Shown here piece after piece: positions 1 through 10,288 of a stretch of DNA of 64,000 nucleotides. Within the stretch, counting starts at the first letter, position 1, and every line of letters starts with the position of its first letter. Position numbers and translations under genes: made by a program. Origin of the DNA: Arcobacter ellisii. GTDB taxonomy: Bacteria > Campylobacterota > Campylobacteria > Campylobacterales > Arcobacteraceae. Location of the stretch: contig NZ_CP032097.1 in the NCBI RefSeq assembly GCF_003544915.1, positions 2,170,001 to 2,234,000 on the forward strand, in the 5' to 3' direction. The notes beneath the pieces are model-generated. The model searched no databases. It worked only from the letters and a program-made list of their open reading frames with translations, and was not told the origin of the DNA.

Positions 1-271
1 TTTGGAGCATCTCTTAAAGCAGATGTAGCAACACATATAATTTTTCTTGATTTTAATGCATTTGATATATTTAAAAAAGATTTTAAAGATTCATAAGCTC
101 TTTGCATTGGAATATCCTGAAGATTACCATCATTTTCATAACAACCTTCAGATATTTTCACCCTACTTTTAGTCTCATTTATTAGACTAAATGCAAATCT
201 ACTACTCTTTTGTAAGACAACCATTCGCATTGAGTTTGAACCAATGTCGATGATTGTAGTCACTTTAGACA

Positions 272-272
<1 letters not shown>
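1..272 (-). CDS. Ppx/GppA phosphatase family protein, N-terminal part only
   Basis: Only the first 90 or so residues are in the window; the gene runs off the left edge. The translation begins MSKVTTIIDIGSNSMRMVV, the phosphate-binding loop of the actin-like Ppx/GppA fold, and later has ICVATSALRDAP, the second conserved block. Family members are exopolyphosphatases and/or pppGpp phosphohydrolases in the cytoplasm; which activity applies cannot be told from this fragment. The ATG overlaps the stop of the upstream ferredoxin gene by one base (TAATG), so the two are probably co-translated. The family call is firm. Confidence 0.85.
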
Positions 273-547
<275 letters not shown>

Positions 548-569
548 TTAATTGTCTTGGAGTTATAAC

Positions 570-1322
570 CTAAAATTCTTTAATAATTTCTTTAAGTAAG
601 TTATATCTTTCTTTATTTTTTGTTATAAATAAATATTCATTTGTTTTATAAATATATAAATCTTTACAAATATATAATGCAGCTGCAATATCAAATTCTC
701 TTAAATTTCCACCATATAAAACAAATTCATAATTAAAGGCATTACTTAAACTAAGTGCAACTGCTCCTAAAGTTCTAAATTTTATATGATTTGATGTAAG
801 TTTTTCACAAATTTTTGGATAATTATAAGCTCTTTCAAAAATTGATATTTTATTTTTTGGAACTTCAATTATATTTTTGTATTCCATTTTTTCTAAAGAA
901 AAAAATTTAATATCATTTTCAAAGGCTCTATAAGTAATAATTCCAGAGATTAAATTTGTAACAAATCCAGCAATTGTTTCATTGTTTTTTTGTAAAGCAA
1001 TTGAAGTACCAAAATATGGTAAATTTGAATAAAAATTATTACTTCCATCAAGTGGGTCAATCACAATTGTAAACTCTTTATCATTTGATAATAATCCTGA
1101 CTCTTCAGAATAGATATTCCCAAATTTTTCAAGATGTTTTATAAAGATATTTTCAGCAGTTAAATCCATATTTAAACAATTGTCTCCACCAAAACCGATT
1201 TGATTTGTATATTGGAAATCATTTAAAGATAGATTGTTATTTATGTAAGTATATAATTCTTTATTTGCAAGCTTTACAGCCTCTATAAAAGAATTTTTAT
1301 ATAAGGCTGTAATATTTTTCAT
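570..1322 (-). CDS. Inositol monophosphatase family protein
   Basis: 250 residues with the metal-dependent sugar/inositol phosphatase fold. The metal-binding motif is VIDPLDGSNNFYSNLPYFG near residue 85, preceded by an EESG element. The C-terminal motif reads EFDIAAALYI where the family usually has WDxAAG, so the usual Trp is absent. Relatives dephosphorylate inositol monophosphate, PAP/3'-phosphoadenosine nucleotides (CysQ) or fructose bisphosphate; sequence alone does not choose between them. The gene lies four bases after gltD on the same strand and is probably translated from the same transcript. Confidence 0.8.
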   Translation of the reverse strand: MKNITALYKNSFIEAVKLANKELYTYINNNLSLNDFQYTNQIGFGGDNCLNMDLTAENIFIKHLEKFGNIYSEESGLLSNDKEFTIVIDPLDGSNNFYSNLPYFGTSIALQKNNETIAGFVTNLISGIITYRAFENDIKFFSLEKMEYKNIIEVPKNKISIFERAYNYPKICEKLTSNHIKFRTLGAVALSLSNAFNYEFVLYGGNLREFDIAAALYICKDLYIYKTNEYLFITKNKERYNLLKEIIKEF

Positions 1323-1326
1323 TTTA

Positions 1327-2703
1327 TTATGCTAAATCTCTTATGATAGCTTTTGCAGCTTCTCTTCCATCAACTGCAGCAGTTACAGCTAAGTGAGCAC
1401 CTCTTCTACAATCTCCACCAGCATAAACTTTTTTATTTGAAGTTTTGAAATTAGAATCAATTACAATTCCACCCCAAGAGTTAGTTTCAACATTTAATTC
1501 TTTTAAAAATGCTGGAACTTCTGGAGAGAAACCAAGTGCTAAAATCACAACATCAGCTTCTTCAAGATATTCACTACCTTCATTTATTACAACTTTTTGT
1601 CTTCCTGAAGAATCTGGTTCACTCATTGAAGTTTCAAGTAATTCAACTGCAACAGCAGAGTTATTTTCTACTTTGATAGATTTAGGTGCAACATTAAATA
1701 CAAATTCAACACCCTCTTCTTTAGCATTAACAACCTCTTTTTTAGATCCAGGCATATTTTTTTCATCTCTTCTATAAAGACATTTTACAGTTTCCGCACC
1801 TTCTCTAACAGATGTTCTAACACAGTCCATTGCAGTATCTCCACCACCAATAACAACAACTCTTTTATCTTTAACATCAATGTAATCTACATTTTTACTT
1901 CCAAGATTTCTTTTTTGAATTCCTGTTAAAAAATCAATTGCAAAATATACATTAGATGCATTTTCACCATCAATTTTAACTTTGTTACTTGCTGTTGCAC
2001 CAATTCCTAAATAAATTGCATCAAAATCTTTTTCTAAATCAGAAATTGATTTATCTTTTCCAATCTCGCAATTTGTATGTAATTTCATTCCTGCTTCAAG
2101 TAACCAGTTAATTCTTCTATCAACTGTTGTTTTATCAAGTTTAAATCCTGGAATTCCATACATTAAAAGTCCACCAGCTCTATCTGCTCTTTCAAACATT
2201 TCAACTTCAAAACCACGTCTAAGTAAAAAAGTTGCAGCTGAAATTCCAGAAGGTCCAGAACCAATAACGGCTACTCTTTTTCCATTTTTCTTAGTTGTAA
2301 ACTGAGGTTTTAAACCATTTTCAAAAGCATTTTCTGAAATATATGTTTCAATAGCACCAATTGAAATTGCACCATGTCCAGTATTTAAAGAACATGCACC
2401 TTCACATAATACATCTTGAGGACAAATTCTTCCTAAAATTTCTGGGAAAGGAGATGTTTCATTTGATAAAGCAAATGCCATATCTGGATTTTTTGTTGCT
2501 GTTTGTTTTAACCAAGCAGGAATATAATTTCCTAATGGACAACCAGTATGACAATATGGGTCACCACATTGCATACATCTATCAGCTTGTTCTGTTGCTC
2601 TTTGTTTAGTAAATACTTGATAAACTTCATCAAAGTCTTTCAATCTTTGAAGAACATCTCTTTTTTCAGGATTTACTCTTTCAAATTTTGTAAAATTTAA
2701 CAT
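1327..2703 (-). CDS. gltD: Glutamate synthase small (beta) subunit
   Basis: 458 residues. The N-terminal domain carries the cysteine-rich iron-sulfur region (ADRCMQCGDPYCHTGCP near residue 45). It is followed by two Rossmann folds: an FAD-binding GSGPSGISAATFLLRRG and an NADPH-binding VVIGGGDTAMDCVRTSVREG. It passes electrons from NADPH through FAD and [4Fe-4S] clusters to GltB, which makes two glutamates from glutamine and 2-oxoglutarate. It starts four bases after the gltB stop, with GGGAG before the ATG, so the order gltB-gltD is a standard ammonium-assimilation operon. Length and motifs fit the family well. Confidence 0.95.
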   Translation of the reverse strand: MLNFTKFERVNPEKRDVLQRLKDFDEVYQVFTKQRATEQADRCMQCGDPYCHTGCPLGNYIPAWLKQTATKNPDMAFALSNETSPFPEILGRICPQDVLCEGACSLNTGHGAISIGAIETYISENAFENGLKPQFTTKKNGKRVAVIGSGPSGISAATFLLRRGFEVEMFERADRAGGLLMYGIPGFKLDKTTVDRRINWLLEAGMKLHTNCEIGKDKSISDLEKDFDAIYLGIGATASNKVKIDGENASNVYFAIDFLTGIQKRNLGSKNVDYIDVKDKRVVVIGGGDTAMDCVRTSVREGAETVKCLYRRDEKNMPGSKKEVVNAKEEGVEFVFNVAPKSIKVENNSAVAVELLETSMSEPDSSGRQKVVINEGSEYLEEADVVILALGFSPEVPAFLKELNVETNSWGGIVIDSNFKTSNKKVYAGGDCRRGAHLAVTAAVDGREAAKAIIRDLA

Positions 2704-2707
2704 TCTA

Positions 2708-5700
2708 TTAATCTCCCTTGTCCGGATCCAGTGGTAACACTGTCATATTTTTTGGTTTTACCATCCAGAAATTTCTAATTTCTGCTCTAAAGTTTTGCAA
2801 TATATATTCAGCTATTTCACTTTGTGTTTCGTGTAAATAATCTAATAATAATCTTTTTAAATATAATCTTTCTCTTTCAGTATCATCTGTATCAACTCTA
2901 ACTGGTTCAATTAACTCTTGATTCATTTTATCAACAAAAGTTTTTTCTGGGTCATAAACAAATGCTAAACCACCTGTCATACCTGCTCCAAAATTAATAC
3001 CAGTATTTCCTAAAATTACAGCAATACCACCAGTCATATATTCGCATGGATTATCACCAGTTCCTTCAACAACTGTAATAGCTCCAGAGTTTCTTACTCC
3101 AAATCTCTCACCAACTGCTGCTCTAACATATAGTTTTCCACCAGTTGCTCCATATAAACAAGTATTACCAGCACCTGCGAAACTTGGACCTTGATGTGCT
3201 GGATTAATGATGATTTTTCCACCATTCATACCTTTTCCAACATAATCATTAGCTGCACCTTCAAGATGTAAATTCATACCTTTTGATAAGAATGCACCAA
3301 AAGATTGACCAGCAATTCCTTTTAAATTAATTGTAATAGAATTTTCAGGAAGTCCTTTATCTCCATAGAATCTTGCAATTTCTCCAGAAATTAATGCACC
3401 AAAACTTCTATTTAAGTTAGATATTTCAGCACTTACTTTTACAGGTGAGCTTGGATTTTCAATAGTTCTGTGAACTTTTTTCAATAACTCTTTTTCAAAT
3501 TTATTATCATCAAAAGGAGCATTTGTCTCTTTTTGACAAGTATCAATTCCATCAACTCTTCTTAAGATATTTTGGAAATCAAATTTTTGTGCAAATTTGT
3601 CATCAATAACTTTTAATAAATCAGATCTTCCAACAATTTCTTCAATTGTTTTATAACCTAAACTTGCAAGAATATTTCTTACATCTTCAGCTATAAATGT
3701 GAAGTAAGAAATTAATCTTTCAACAGTTCCAGTGAAGTGGTCTCTTAATGTTTCATCTTGAGTTGCAACCCCAACTGAACATTTATTTGTATGACAAATT
3801 CTTAAAATTTTACATCCAAGTAATGTTAATGAAGCTGTTCCAAATGCATAAGATTCAGCACCAAGCATTGCAGCTTTTACAACATCAAGACCAGTTTTTA
3901 ATCCACCATCTGTTTGAACGTGAACAAACTCTCTTAAATGGTTTGCTTTTAAAGCATTATGTGCTTCAGAAAGTCCCATTTCCCATGGATTTCCTGCATG
4001 TTTAATTGATGTTAAAGGAGCAGCTCCTGTTCCACCATCTCCACCAGAGATAATGATTTTATCTGCATAAGCTTTTGCAACCCCAGCAGCAATTGTTCCA
4101 ACACCAATTGAAGATACAAGTTTTACTGTGATTTTAGCTAATGGATTAATTTGTTTTAAGTCAAAAATTAATTGAGCCAAATCTTCAATTGAATAAATAT
4201 CATGGTGTGGTGGTGGTGAAATTAAAGTAACACCTGGAACTGTATGTCTTAATGTTGCAATAAGACCAGTAACTTTATGTCCTGGTAATTGTCCACCCTC
4301 ACCTGGTTTTGCACCTTGAGCTACTTTGATTTGTAGCTCTTCTGCACTTCTTAAATATGCAGGTGTAACCCCAAATCTTCCTGATGCAACTTGTTTGATT
4401 TTAGAATTTCTAATAGTTCCAAATCTTTTTGAATCTTCTCCACCCTCACCTGAGTTAGACATACCACCAATTGTATTCATTGCTGTTGCCATTGCTTCGT
4501 GAGCTTCAGGAGAGATAGAACCTAATGACATAGCAGCCGTTGCAAATCTTTTGAAGATATCTTCTTTTGATTCAACTTCATTAATATCTATAGGTTTTCT
4601 ATCTGAATTAAATTCTAAGAAGTCTCTAATAAACTTTTTATCTCTATTTTTTACTAACTCTCTTAATCCTTCAAAATCAGTAATATCTTCTTTTGAAGAA
4701 GCATGTTTATTGTGCATAGCTTTTGTTGTAGCTGGACCATAATCATGGTATTCACCACCATTTGAATATTTATAGAATCCACCTAAATCAAGAGGAAAAA
4801 CTGTATTCTCTTCTTTAAATGCATTATGATGAGCTTTATTAATTCTTTCTTCTATATCACTATAAGTTAAACCTGCTAATTCACTATGAGCACCTGTAAA
4901 ACAGTCATTAATAATCTCATCACTTAATCCAATAATATCAAATAATCCAGAATTTCTGTACGAAGCAATTGTACAGATTCCCATTTTTGACATAATTTTT
5001 AATAAACCTGCATTAACTGATTTTTGAGTATTTTTTAAATATTTTTGCATTTCATATTTTGTTGGTTTTTCTCTTTGGAAAAATGCAACAGTTGATGCAT
5101 ACATCATATATGGATAAATTGCTGTAACACCAAATGCAATTAAAACAGCTGCCATATGTGGATCATAAACTTCTCCAGTAATTGAAACAATAGAAGCTTT
5201 ATGTCTAATTCCCTCTTTTAATAATTTTTGATTTACGTAACCAACTGCCATAGCTGCAGGAATTACTTTTTCATTTTCATTAACAGATCTATCATCTAAA
5301 ATAATTACAGATACACCATCTTCTTTAACAGCCTTAACAACATAAGAAGCTAAAGTTTCTAATGATGCTTTTAAATCTGATTTAAAAGTTGTAGAGAAAA
5401 TTCTATTTTTATAATATTCTTCATATCTTGGTGATTTTTCATCTCCAAAAGAGTAAAGAACATCATATTTTTCTTTCATTAAAATTGGACTTGTTACTTT
5501 TAATCTTCTTGCATATTCTGGTTTTTCATCTAAAATATTATGAATTTTACCAAAACCAGTTTCAAGTGACATCACCACTTTTTCTCTATAAGGGTCAATT
5601 GGTGGGTTTGTAACTTGTGCAAATTTTTGTCTAAAGAAATCAGTAAAATTTCTATTTACATTTGAAAAACATGCTAATGGAGTATCATCTCCCATAGAAC

Positions 5701-7147
5701 CAACTGGTTCTTTCCCATCTTTTGCCATTGGTTCAATTACTTGGTCTAATACTTCATATGTTACATTAAAGAATTTTTGTTTTTTCTCTAAATTTTCTAA
5801 TTTATAGTCTTTAACATTTAAGAATGTATCTTCAATATATTCTTGAACATAATCCATATCATCATTTAACCATTTTGAATAGTGTTGTGATGATTTTAAA
5901 TAGTTGTTAATATCATCTTCTTTTAAGATTTTCCCGTGTTTAAGGTCAAGGGCAATCATTTGTCCTGATTGTAATCTTCCTCTTTCAAGAATATTATCAT
6001 CTTCAATTTTTAATGTTCCATACTCAGATGTAATATATAATTTATCATCTTTTGTGATAACATATTTAGAAGGTCTTAATCCATTTCTATCAATTAAACA
6101 ACCAATATGTCTTCCATCTGTTAATGAAACAGCAGCAGGTCCATCCCAAGCTTCCATTGCAGTTGATGTATATTCATAAAAAGCTCTTAAGTTTGAGTCC
6201 ATGTGCGGAGCATTTTGCCAAGGAGCAGGTACTAATGCACGTGCAGCTTTGAAAAAGTCAACACCATTTGCTAATAAAAATTCAAACATATTATCTAAAG
6301 ATGTAGAATCTGAACCAACATTTTGTAAAATTGGTAATAATCTTTTCATCTCTTCTTCAGAAAAAATTTCTGATTTTAATTGTTCTGATTTTACTTCAAC
6401 ATTAAATCTATTTGCTTCAACAGAATTTATCTCTCCATTATGAGCAATTGCTCTAAAAGGTTGTGCTAATCTCCATAAAGGAAGAGTATTTGTTGAAAAT
6501 CTTTGATGAAATAATGAAAAAGAGATTTTAAAATCTTCATCCCTTAAATCAATATAAAAATGTTTAATGTGCGTAGGCATAATTAGCCCTTTATACGCGA
6601 TAACCTTTGACGAAAATGTAGGAATATAAAAATCTTTCTTCTCTATTAATTTATGCTCACACTCTTTTCTTGTTAAGTAAAGCATCGCATCAAATCTTTT
6701 TGATGACATTAAAGTATTTGGTGTAACAAATACTTGAATAATATTTGGTAAGCTTTCTAAAGCTTGTTGACCTAAAGCGTCTGTATCAACAGGTACAGTT
6801 CTTGTTAAGATAACTTTTAAATCATTCTTTTCACAATACTCTTTAAATGTATCAATATCTTCTAAATCTTTTGCAAAAATCATTGCTACTGCATAGATTT
6901 CTGGTAAATCAACACCTTTTTGTGTCGCTATTTTTCTCATGAAAGAATCTGGCATTGATAATAATAAACCTGAACCATCTCCAGTTTTACCATCAGCTGC
7001 CACTGCACCTCTATGCATCATTCTTTCAAGTGAAGTAATTGCATCTTCTAAATTTTTATGACTTGGTCGATTTTTCATATCAGCTACTAAACCAAACCCA
7101 CAATTATCTTTAAAAGATGTTAGTAAGTCTAAATTGCACCCCATCAT
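2708..7147 (-). CDS. gltB: Glutamate synthase large (alpha) subunit
   Basis: 1479 residues, the normal GltB length. A 15-residue propeptide precedes Cys16 (CGFGLVAD), which becomes the N-terminal nucleophile of the class II glutamine amidotransferase domain. The central region and the FMN-binding synthase domain (GMSNSGEGGED, GGTGAAPLTSIKHAG) follow, then the [3Fe-4S] cysteines C-x5-C-x4-C in GCKILRICHTNKC. The C-terminal beta-helix domain has repeated GG motifs (GATGGKLYV, MTGGIAVILG, MTGGLAFVYD). It releases ammonia from glutamine and channels it to 2-oxoglutarate. MM at the start leaves a one-codon uncertainty in the initiation site. Confidence 0.96.
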   Translation of the reverse strand: MMGCNLDLLTSFKDNCGFGLVADMKNRPSHKNLEDAITSLERMMHRGAVAADGKTGDGSGLLLSMPDSFMRKIATQKGVDLPEIYAVAMIFAKDLEDIDTFKEYCEKNDLKVILTRTVPVDTDALGQQALESLPNIIQVFVTPNTLMSSKRFDAMLYLTRKECEHKLIEKKDFYIPTFSSKVIAYKGLIMPTHIKHFYIDLRDEDFKISFSLFHQRFSTNTLPLWRLAQPFRAIAHNGEINSVEANRFNVEVKSEQLKSEIFSEEEMKRLLPILQNVGSDSTSLDNMFEFLLANGVDFFKAARALVPAPWQNAPHMDSNLRAFYEYTSTAMEAWDGPAAVSLTDGRHIGCLIDRNGLRPSKYVITKDDKLYITSEYGTLKIEDDNILERGRLQSGQMIALDLKHGKILKEDDINNYLKSSQHYSKWLNDDMDYVQEYIEDTFLNVKDYKLENLEKKQKFFNVTYEVLDQVIEPMAKDGKEPVGSMGDDTPLACFSNVNRNFTDFFRQKFAQVTNPPIDPYREKVVMSLETGFGKIHNILDEKPEYARRLKVTSPILMKEKYDVLYSFGDEKSPRYEEYYKNRIFSTTFKSDLKASLETLASYVVKAVKEDGVSVIILDDRSVNENEKVIPAAMAVGYVNQKLLKEGIRHKASIVSITGEVYDPHMAAVLIAFGVTAIYPYMMYASTVAFFQREKPTKYEMQKYLKNTQKSVNAGLLKIMSKMGICTIASYRNSGLFDIIGLSDEIINDCFTGAHSELAGLTYSDIEERINKAHHNAFKEENTVFPLDLGGFYKYSNGGEYHDYGPATTKAMHNKHASSKEDITDFEGLRELVKNRDKKFIRDFLEFNSDRKPIDINEVESKEDIFKRFATAAMSLGSISPEAHEAMATAMNTIGGMSNSGEGGEDSKRFGTIRNSKIKQVASGRFGVTPAYLRSAEELQIKVAQGAKPGEGGQLPGHKVTGLIATLRHTVPGVTLISPPPHHDIYSIEDLAQLIFDLKQINPLAKITVKLVSSIGVGTIAAGVAKAYADKIIISGGDGGTGAAPLTSIKHAGNPWEMGLSEAHNALKANHLREFVHVQTDGGLKTGLDVVKAAMLGAESYAFGTASLTLLGCKILRICHTNKCSVGVATQDETLRDHFTGTVERLISYFTFIAEDVRNILASLGYKTIEEIVGRSDLLKVIDDKFAQKFDFQNILRRVDGIDTCQKETNAPFDDNKFEKELLKKVHRTIENPSSPVKVSAEISNLNRSFGALISGEIARFYGDKGLPENSITINLKGIAGQSFGAFLSKGMNLHLEGAANDYVGKGMNGGKIIINPAHQGPSFAGAGNTCLYGATGGKLYVRAAVGERFGVRNSGAITVVEGTGDNPCEYMTGGIAVILGNTGINFGAGMTGGLAFVYDPEKTFVDKMNQELIEPVRVDTDDTERERLYLKRLLLDYLHETQSEIAEYILQNFRAEIRNFWMVKPKNMTVLPLDPDKGD

Positions 7148-7423
7148 TTTCCTTTATATATTAATCTTTTATATTCCGTAGTAAAGTTGGATAATAATAT
7201 ACTATAAATTAGTTTAAACGTAGTTAAATACACAGAATATTGAATTTCTTCAATCTAACATTATACATTATAATAAAGTGTAAATTTGTTAACAACCTAT
7301 ATAAAATATATACAGAAAATATTTTTAAAAAAATTTATTTACAATTTTGTACATATTTATACATAATAGTTACATAACTTTTAACTATAATTTTTTATAT
7401 CAAAAATTAAGGAGAGCAAAGAT
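7148..7423. promoter_or_regulatory. Divergent promoter region between gltB and dctP
   Basis: This 276-bp, very AT-rich gap separates gltB (minus) from dctP (plus) and contains no plausible gene. On the plus strand TATAAT at 7386-7391 is a good -10 element for dctP, and AAGGAG at 7409-7414 is its ribosome-binding site, nine bases before the ATG. Phased A/T tracts upstream fit Campylobacterota promoters, which lack a clear -35. The gltB promoter must lie near 7160-7260, but I cannot fix a single hexamer. Confidence 0.6.
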
Positions 7424-8416
7424 ATGAAAAAATTAGTTTTAGGAACAATTGCGGCAGCAATGTTATCAACTTCAGGATTAGCAGCAGACTATACAATGAA
7501 AGTAAGTCACGTTGTAAGTGCTAGTACACCAAAAGGAAAAGCAGCAGACTTTTTTGAAAAAAGAGTTGAAGAATTAACAGGTGGAAAAATTGATGTTCAA
7601 GTATTCCCAAATTCTCAATTATATGGTGATGGTGAAGAGATGAAAGCACTTGTTATGAACAATGTGCAATTAATTATGCCAAGTTTATCAAAATTTACAA
7701 GTATTGCACCACAAATGCAATTATTTGACTTACCTTTTATTTTTAGAGATAAAGCACACCTTTATAATGTAATGGACGGTGAAGTTGGTAAAACTTTAAA
7801 ATCATTCGTTGATGAGAAAAAACAAATGATGGCAATGGATTATTGGGATGCAGGATTTAAACACTTCTCAAGTAGTAAACAACCAATTGTAACTCCAGAA
7901 GATGCAAAAGGTTTAAAATTTAGAATTCAAAGTTCAAAAGTTTTAGAAGCACAATTTAAAGCTGTTGGAGGAAACCCACAAGTTTTACCATTCTCTGAAG
8001 TTTATTCAGCATTACAACAAGGTGTTGTAGATGGAACTGAAAATCCATTATCAAATTTCTATACAAAAAAATTCCACGAAGTACAATCTAATCTTACTTT
8101 AAGTAACCATGGGTATTTAGGTTACCTTGTTGTTATGAATAGCAAATTCTGGGATAAATTACCAAAAGATTTACAAGCAAATGTTGCTCAAGCTATGAAA
8201 GAAGCAACTGAATTAGAAAGAAAAGAGTCAGCAGTTGAAGATGCAAAAATCATGGAAGAGTTAACTAAATACTCAAAAGAGACTGGTAAACTTCAAATTG
8301 TAGAATTAACACCTGAGCAAAAAGAACAATGGAAAAAAGCTATGTCAGTTGTTTATCCACAATTCTATGATGTAATAGGTGAAGATTTAATCAAAAAAGC
8401 AATTGATACAAAATAA
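7424..8416 (+). CDS. dctP: TRAP transporter solute-binding subunit DctP
   Basis: 330 residues with a Sec signal peptide (MKKLVLGTIAAAMLSTSGLAA, cleavage probably after A-A near residue 20) and a DctP-family periplasmic binding fold. Visible family features are VSHVVSASTPKGKAADFFEKRV near the start, GLKFRIQSS with the substrate-carboxylate arginine, and VVDGTENPLSNFY. It captures an organic acid, often a C4-dicarboxylate, and delivers it to DctQM; the actual ligand cannot be read from sequence. It is the first gene of dctPQM, and a Cache kinase/regulator pair lies just beyond the operon. Confidence 0.93.
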   Translation: MKKLVLGTIAAAMLSTSGLAADYTMKVSHVVSASTPKGKAADFFEKRVEELTGGKIDVQVFPNSQLYGDGEEMKALVMNNVQLIMPSLSKFTSIAPQMQLFDLPFIFRDKAHLYNVMDGEVGKTLKSFVDEKKQMMAMDYWDAGFKHFSSSKQPIVTPEDAKGLKFRIQSSKVLEAQFKAVGGNPQVLPFSEVYSALQQGVVDGTENPLSNFYTKKFHEVQSNLTLSNHGYLGYLVVMNSKFWDKLPKDLQANVAQAMKEATELERKESAVEDAKIMEELTKYSKETGKLQIVELTPEQKEQWKKAMSVVYPQFYDVIGEDLIKKAIDTK

Positions 8417-8428
8417 TAAAGTTTGAAT

Positions 8429-8974
8429 ATGAAAAAATTTTTTGAAATTATCGACATAATTGTAGGTACTATCAACCAAACAATGGCAGTTTTCGGACTG
8501 TCATTGGGGGTTTTACTTGCATTTATCAACGTTATATTAAGATATGCTTTTGACATGAGTATTACATGGGCAGCAGAACTTACTAATTATCTTTTTATTT
8601 GGTCAGCACTTTTTGGTGCAGCATATGGATTTAAACAAGGAGCTCATATTTCTGTATCTTTAGTTATTGAGAAATTTCCTCCTGTTATTACAAAATTCTT
8701 TTTGATTTTTGCAAATTTTATTTCAATTGCATATCTTGCTTTAATATCTTATTTCGGATATGAACTAATACTTATGTTAATGGATTTTGGAGAAATGAGT
8801 GTTGATTTAGGTATTCCATTATGGATTCCACATTTAGTACTTCCTATAGCATTTGCACTAGCTGCATATAGAACTGCAGAAAAATTAGTTGAAATTTATA
8901 GAACAGATTCAAATGATATTCAACTATTTAACGAACATGAAGCAGTAATAAACGAAATAAAAGGAGAAAAATAA
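8429..8974 (+). CDS. dctQ: TRAP transporter small permease DctQ
   Basis: About 181 residues with four hydrophobic segments and the DctQ motif region (ITWAAELTNYLFIWSALFGAAYGFKQGAHI), which contacts DctM. I chose the ATG at 8429. An in-frame TTG at 8423 would add two residues, and neither start has a strong Shine-Dalgarno sequence, so translation is probably coupled to dctP, which ends 12 bases earlier. It is an inner-membrane protein required for Na+-driven uptake with DctM. Confidence 0.92.
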   Translation: MKKFFEIIDIIVGTINQTMAVFGLSLGVLLAFINVILRYAFDMSITWAAELTNYLFIWSALFGAAYGFKQGAHISVSLVIEKFPPVITKFFLIFANFISIAYLALISYFGYELILMLMDFGEMSVDLGIPLWIPHLVLPIAFALAAYRTAEKLVEIYRTDSNDIQLFNEHEAVINEIKGEK

Positions 8975-8975
8975 T

Positions 8976-10256
8976 ATGGTTATTGCAACACTATTTATCT
9001 TACTTTTTGCACTTATGCTATTAGGAGTACCTGTTGCTGTTGCATTAGGAACAACAACATTATTAACTTCATTTTTCTTTACAGATATGGATTTAATGGG
9101 AATTCCATCTAAGATTTTTGATGGTTTAAATAAATATACACTTATGGCTATTCCAATGTTTATCCTAGCTGGTTCTTTATTATCAAGAGGATCATCAGCA
9201 CATAGAATAATTGAATTTGCAAAGAGTTTAGTAGGACATCTTCCTGGTGGACTTCCAATTGCTGCAATTCTTGCATCAATAATTTTTGCAGCTGTAAGTG
9301 GAAGTTCTCCTGCAACTGTTGCTGCTATTGGTTCTGTTATGTATGGAGCAATAAAACAAGCAGGATATAATGAACAATTTGCAATTGGAACAATTGCAAC
9401 ATCTGGAACATTAGGTATTTTAATTCCACCATCAATTGTTTTTATCGTTTTTGGGGTAACAGCTGATCAATCTATTGGAAAACTATTTATGGCTGGGGTT
9501 ATTCCTGGACTTATGATTGGTGCTATGATGATGATTGCAACTTATTTCTTAGCTAAAAGAAGTGGTTTCAAAGCTGGAAAAAGAGCATCATTTAAAGAAC
9601 AATTTACAGCATTTAAAAATGCATTTTGGGCATTATTAATCATTGTTATTGTTATTGGTGGAATTTATGGAGGTATATTTACTCCAACAGAAGCTGGTGC
9701 ATTCAGTGTTATGTATGCTTTCTTTGTTTCATTCTTTATTTATAGAGATACTAAATTTAAAGATTTATATAAAATCATTTTAGATTCAGCACAAACAAGT
9801 TCAATGATTTTCTTTATCATTGCAAATGCTATGCTTTTTGCTCATTTCTTAACAGATGAGCAAATTCCTCAGCATATTACTGAGATGATTATTGAAGCAA
9901 ACATGGGACCTTTAATGTTCTTATTAATTGTAAATATTTTACTTTTATTAATGGGACAATTTATGGAACCAAGTTCAGTGGTTATGATTACAGTTCCATT
10001 GTTATTACCAATTGGTATGGCTTTAGGAATTGACCCTATTCATCTTGGTGTTATTATGGTTGTAAATATGGAAATTGGTATGATTACCCCACCAGTTGGG
10101 CTTAATCTATTTGTTGCTAGTGGAATAACAGGACTTAGTCTAAAACAAGTAATTGTTGCTTCTTTACCAATGACAACTATATTACTGATTGGTTTATTAC
10201 TAGTTACATATATCCCAGAAATTTCATTGTGGTTACCACGTTTAATGTATGGATAA
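8976..10256 (+). CDS. dctM: TRAP transporter large permease DctM
   Basis: 426 residues, about 12 membrane segments, the Na+-coupled transport subunit of the TRAP family. Typical blocks include LLGVPVAVALG, FILAGSLLSRGSSAHRI, AAVSGSSPATVAAIGSVM, GTLGILIPPSI, GIFTPTEAGAF and MEIGMITPPVGLNLFV. It starts one base after the dctQ stop, with GGAG upstream, completing the dctPQM operon. A strong inverted repeat with flanking A and T runs follows immediately and ends transcription. Confidence 0.95.
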   Translation: MVIATLFILLFALMLLGVPVAVALGTTTLLTSFFFTDMDLMGIPSKIFDGLNKYTLMAIPMFILAGSLLSRGSSAHRIIEFAKSLVGHLPGGLPIAAILASIIFAAVSGSSPATVAAIGSVMYGAIKQAGYNEQFAIGTIATSGTLGILIPPSIVFIVFGVTADQSIGKLFMAGVIPGLMIGAMMMIATYFLAKRSGFKAGKRASFKEQFTAFKNAFWALLIIVIVIGGIYGGIFTPTEAGAFSVMYAFFVSFFIYRDTKFKDLYKIILDSAQTSSMIFFIIANAMLFAHFLTDEQIPQHITEMIIEANMGPLMFLLIVNILLLLMGQFMEPSSVVMITVPLLLPIGMALGIDPIHLGVIMVVNMEIGMITPPVGLNLFVASGITGLSLKQVIVASLPMTTILLIGLLLVTYIPEISLWLPRLMYG

Positions 10257-10288
10257 AAAAGAGAGAGATTTTAATCTCCTCTTTTTTA
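10255..10288. terminator. Bidirectional intrinsic terminator
   Basis: An A-run, a GAG(A)GAGATT arm, a short TT loop, an AATCTCCTC arm and a T-run form a nearly perfect hairpin with one bulged base. It sits between the convergent ends of dctM (plus) and the glycerophosphodiesterase gene (minus). The A/T flanks give a U-tract in both directions, so it can serve both genes. Confidence 0.8.

Noticed and set aside
1445-6443. Plus-strand frames of 60-110 codons inside gltD and gltB
   Set aside because: They are shadows of long conserved genes on the minus strand.
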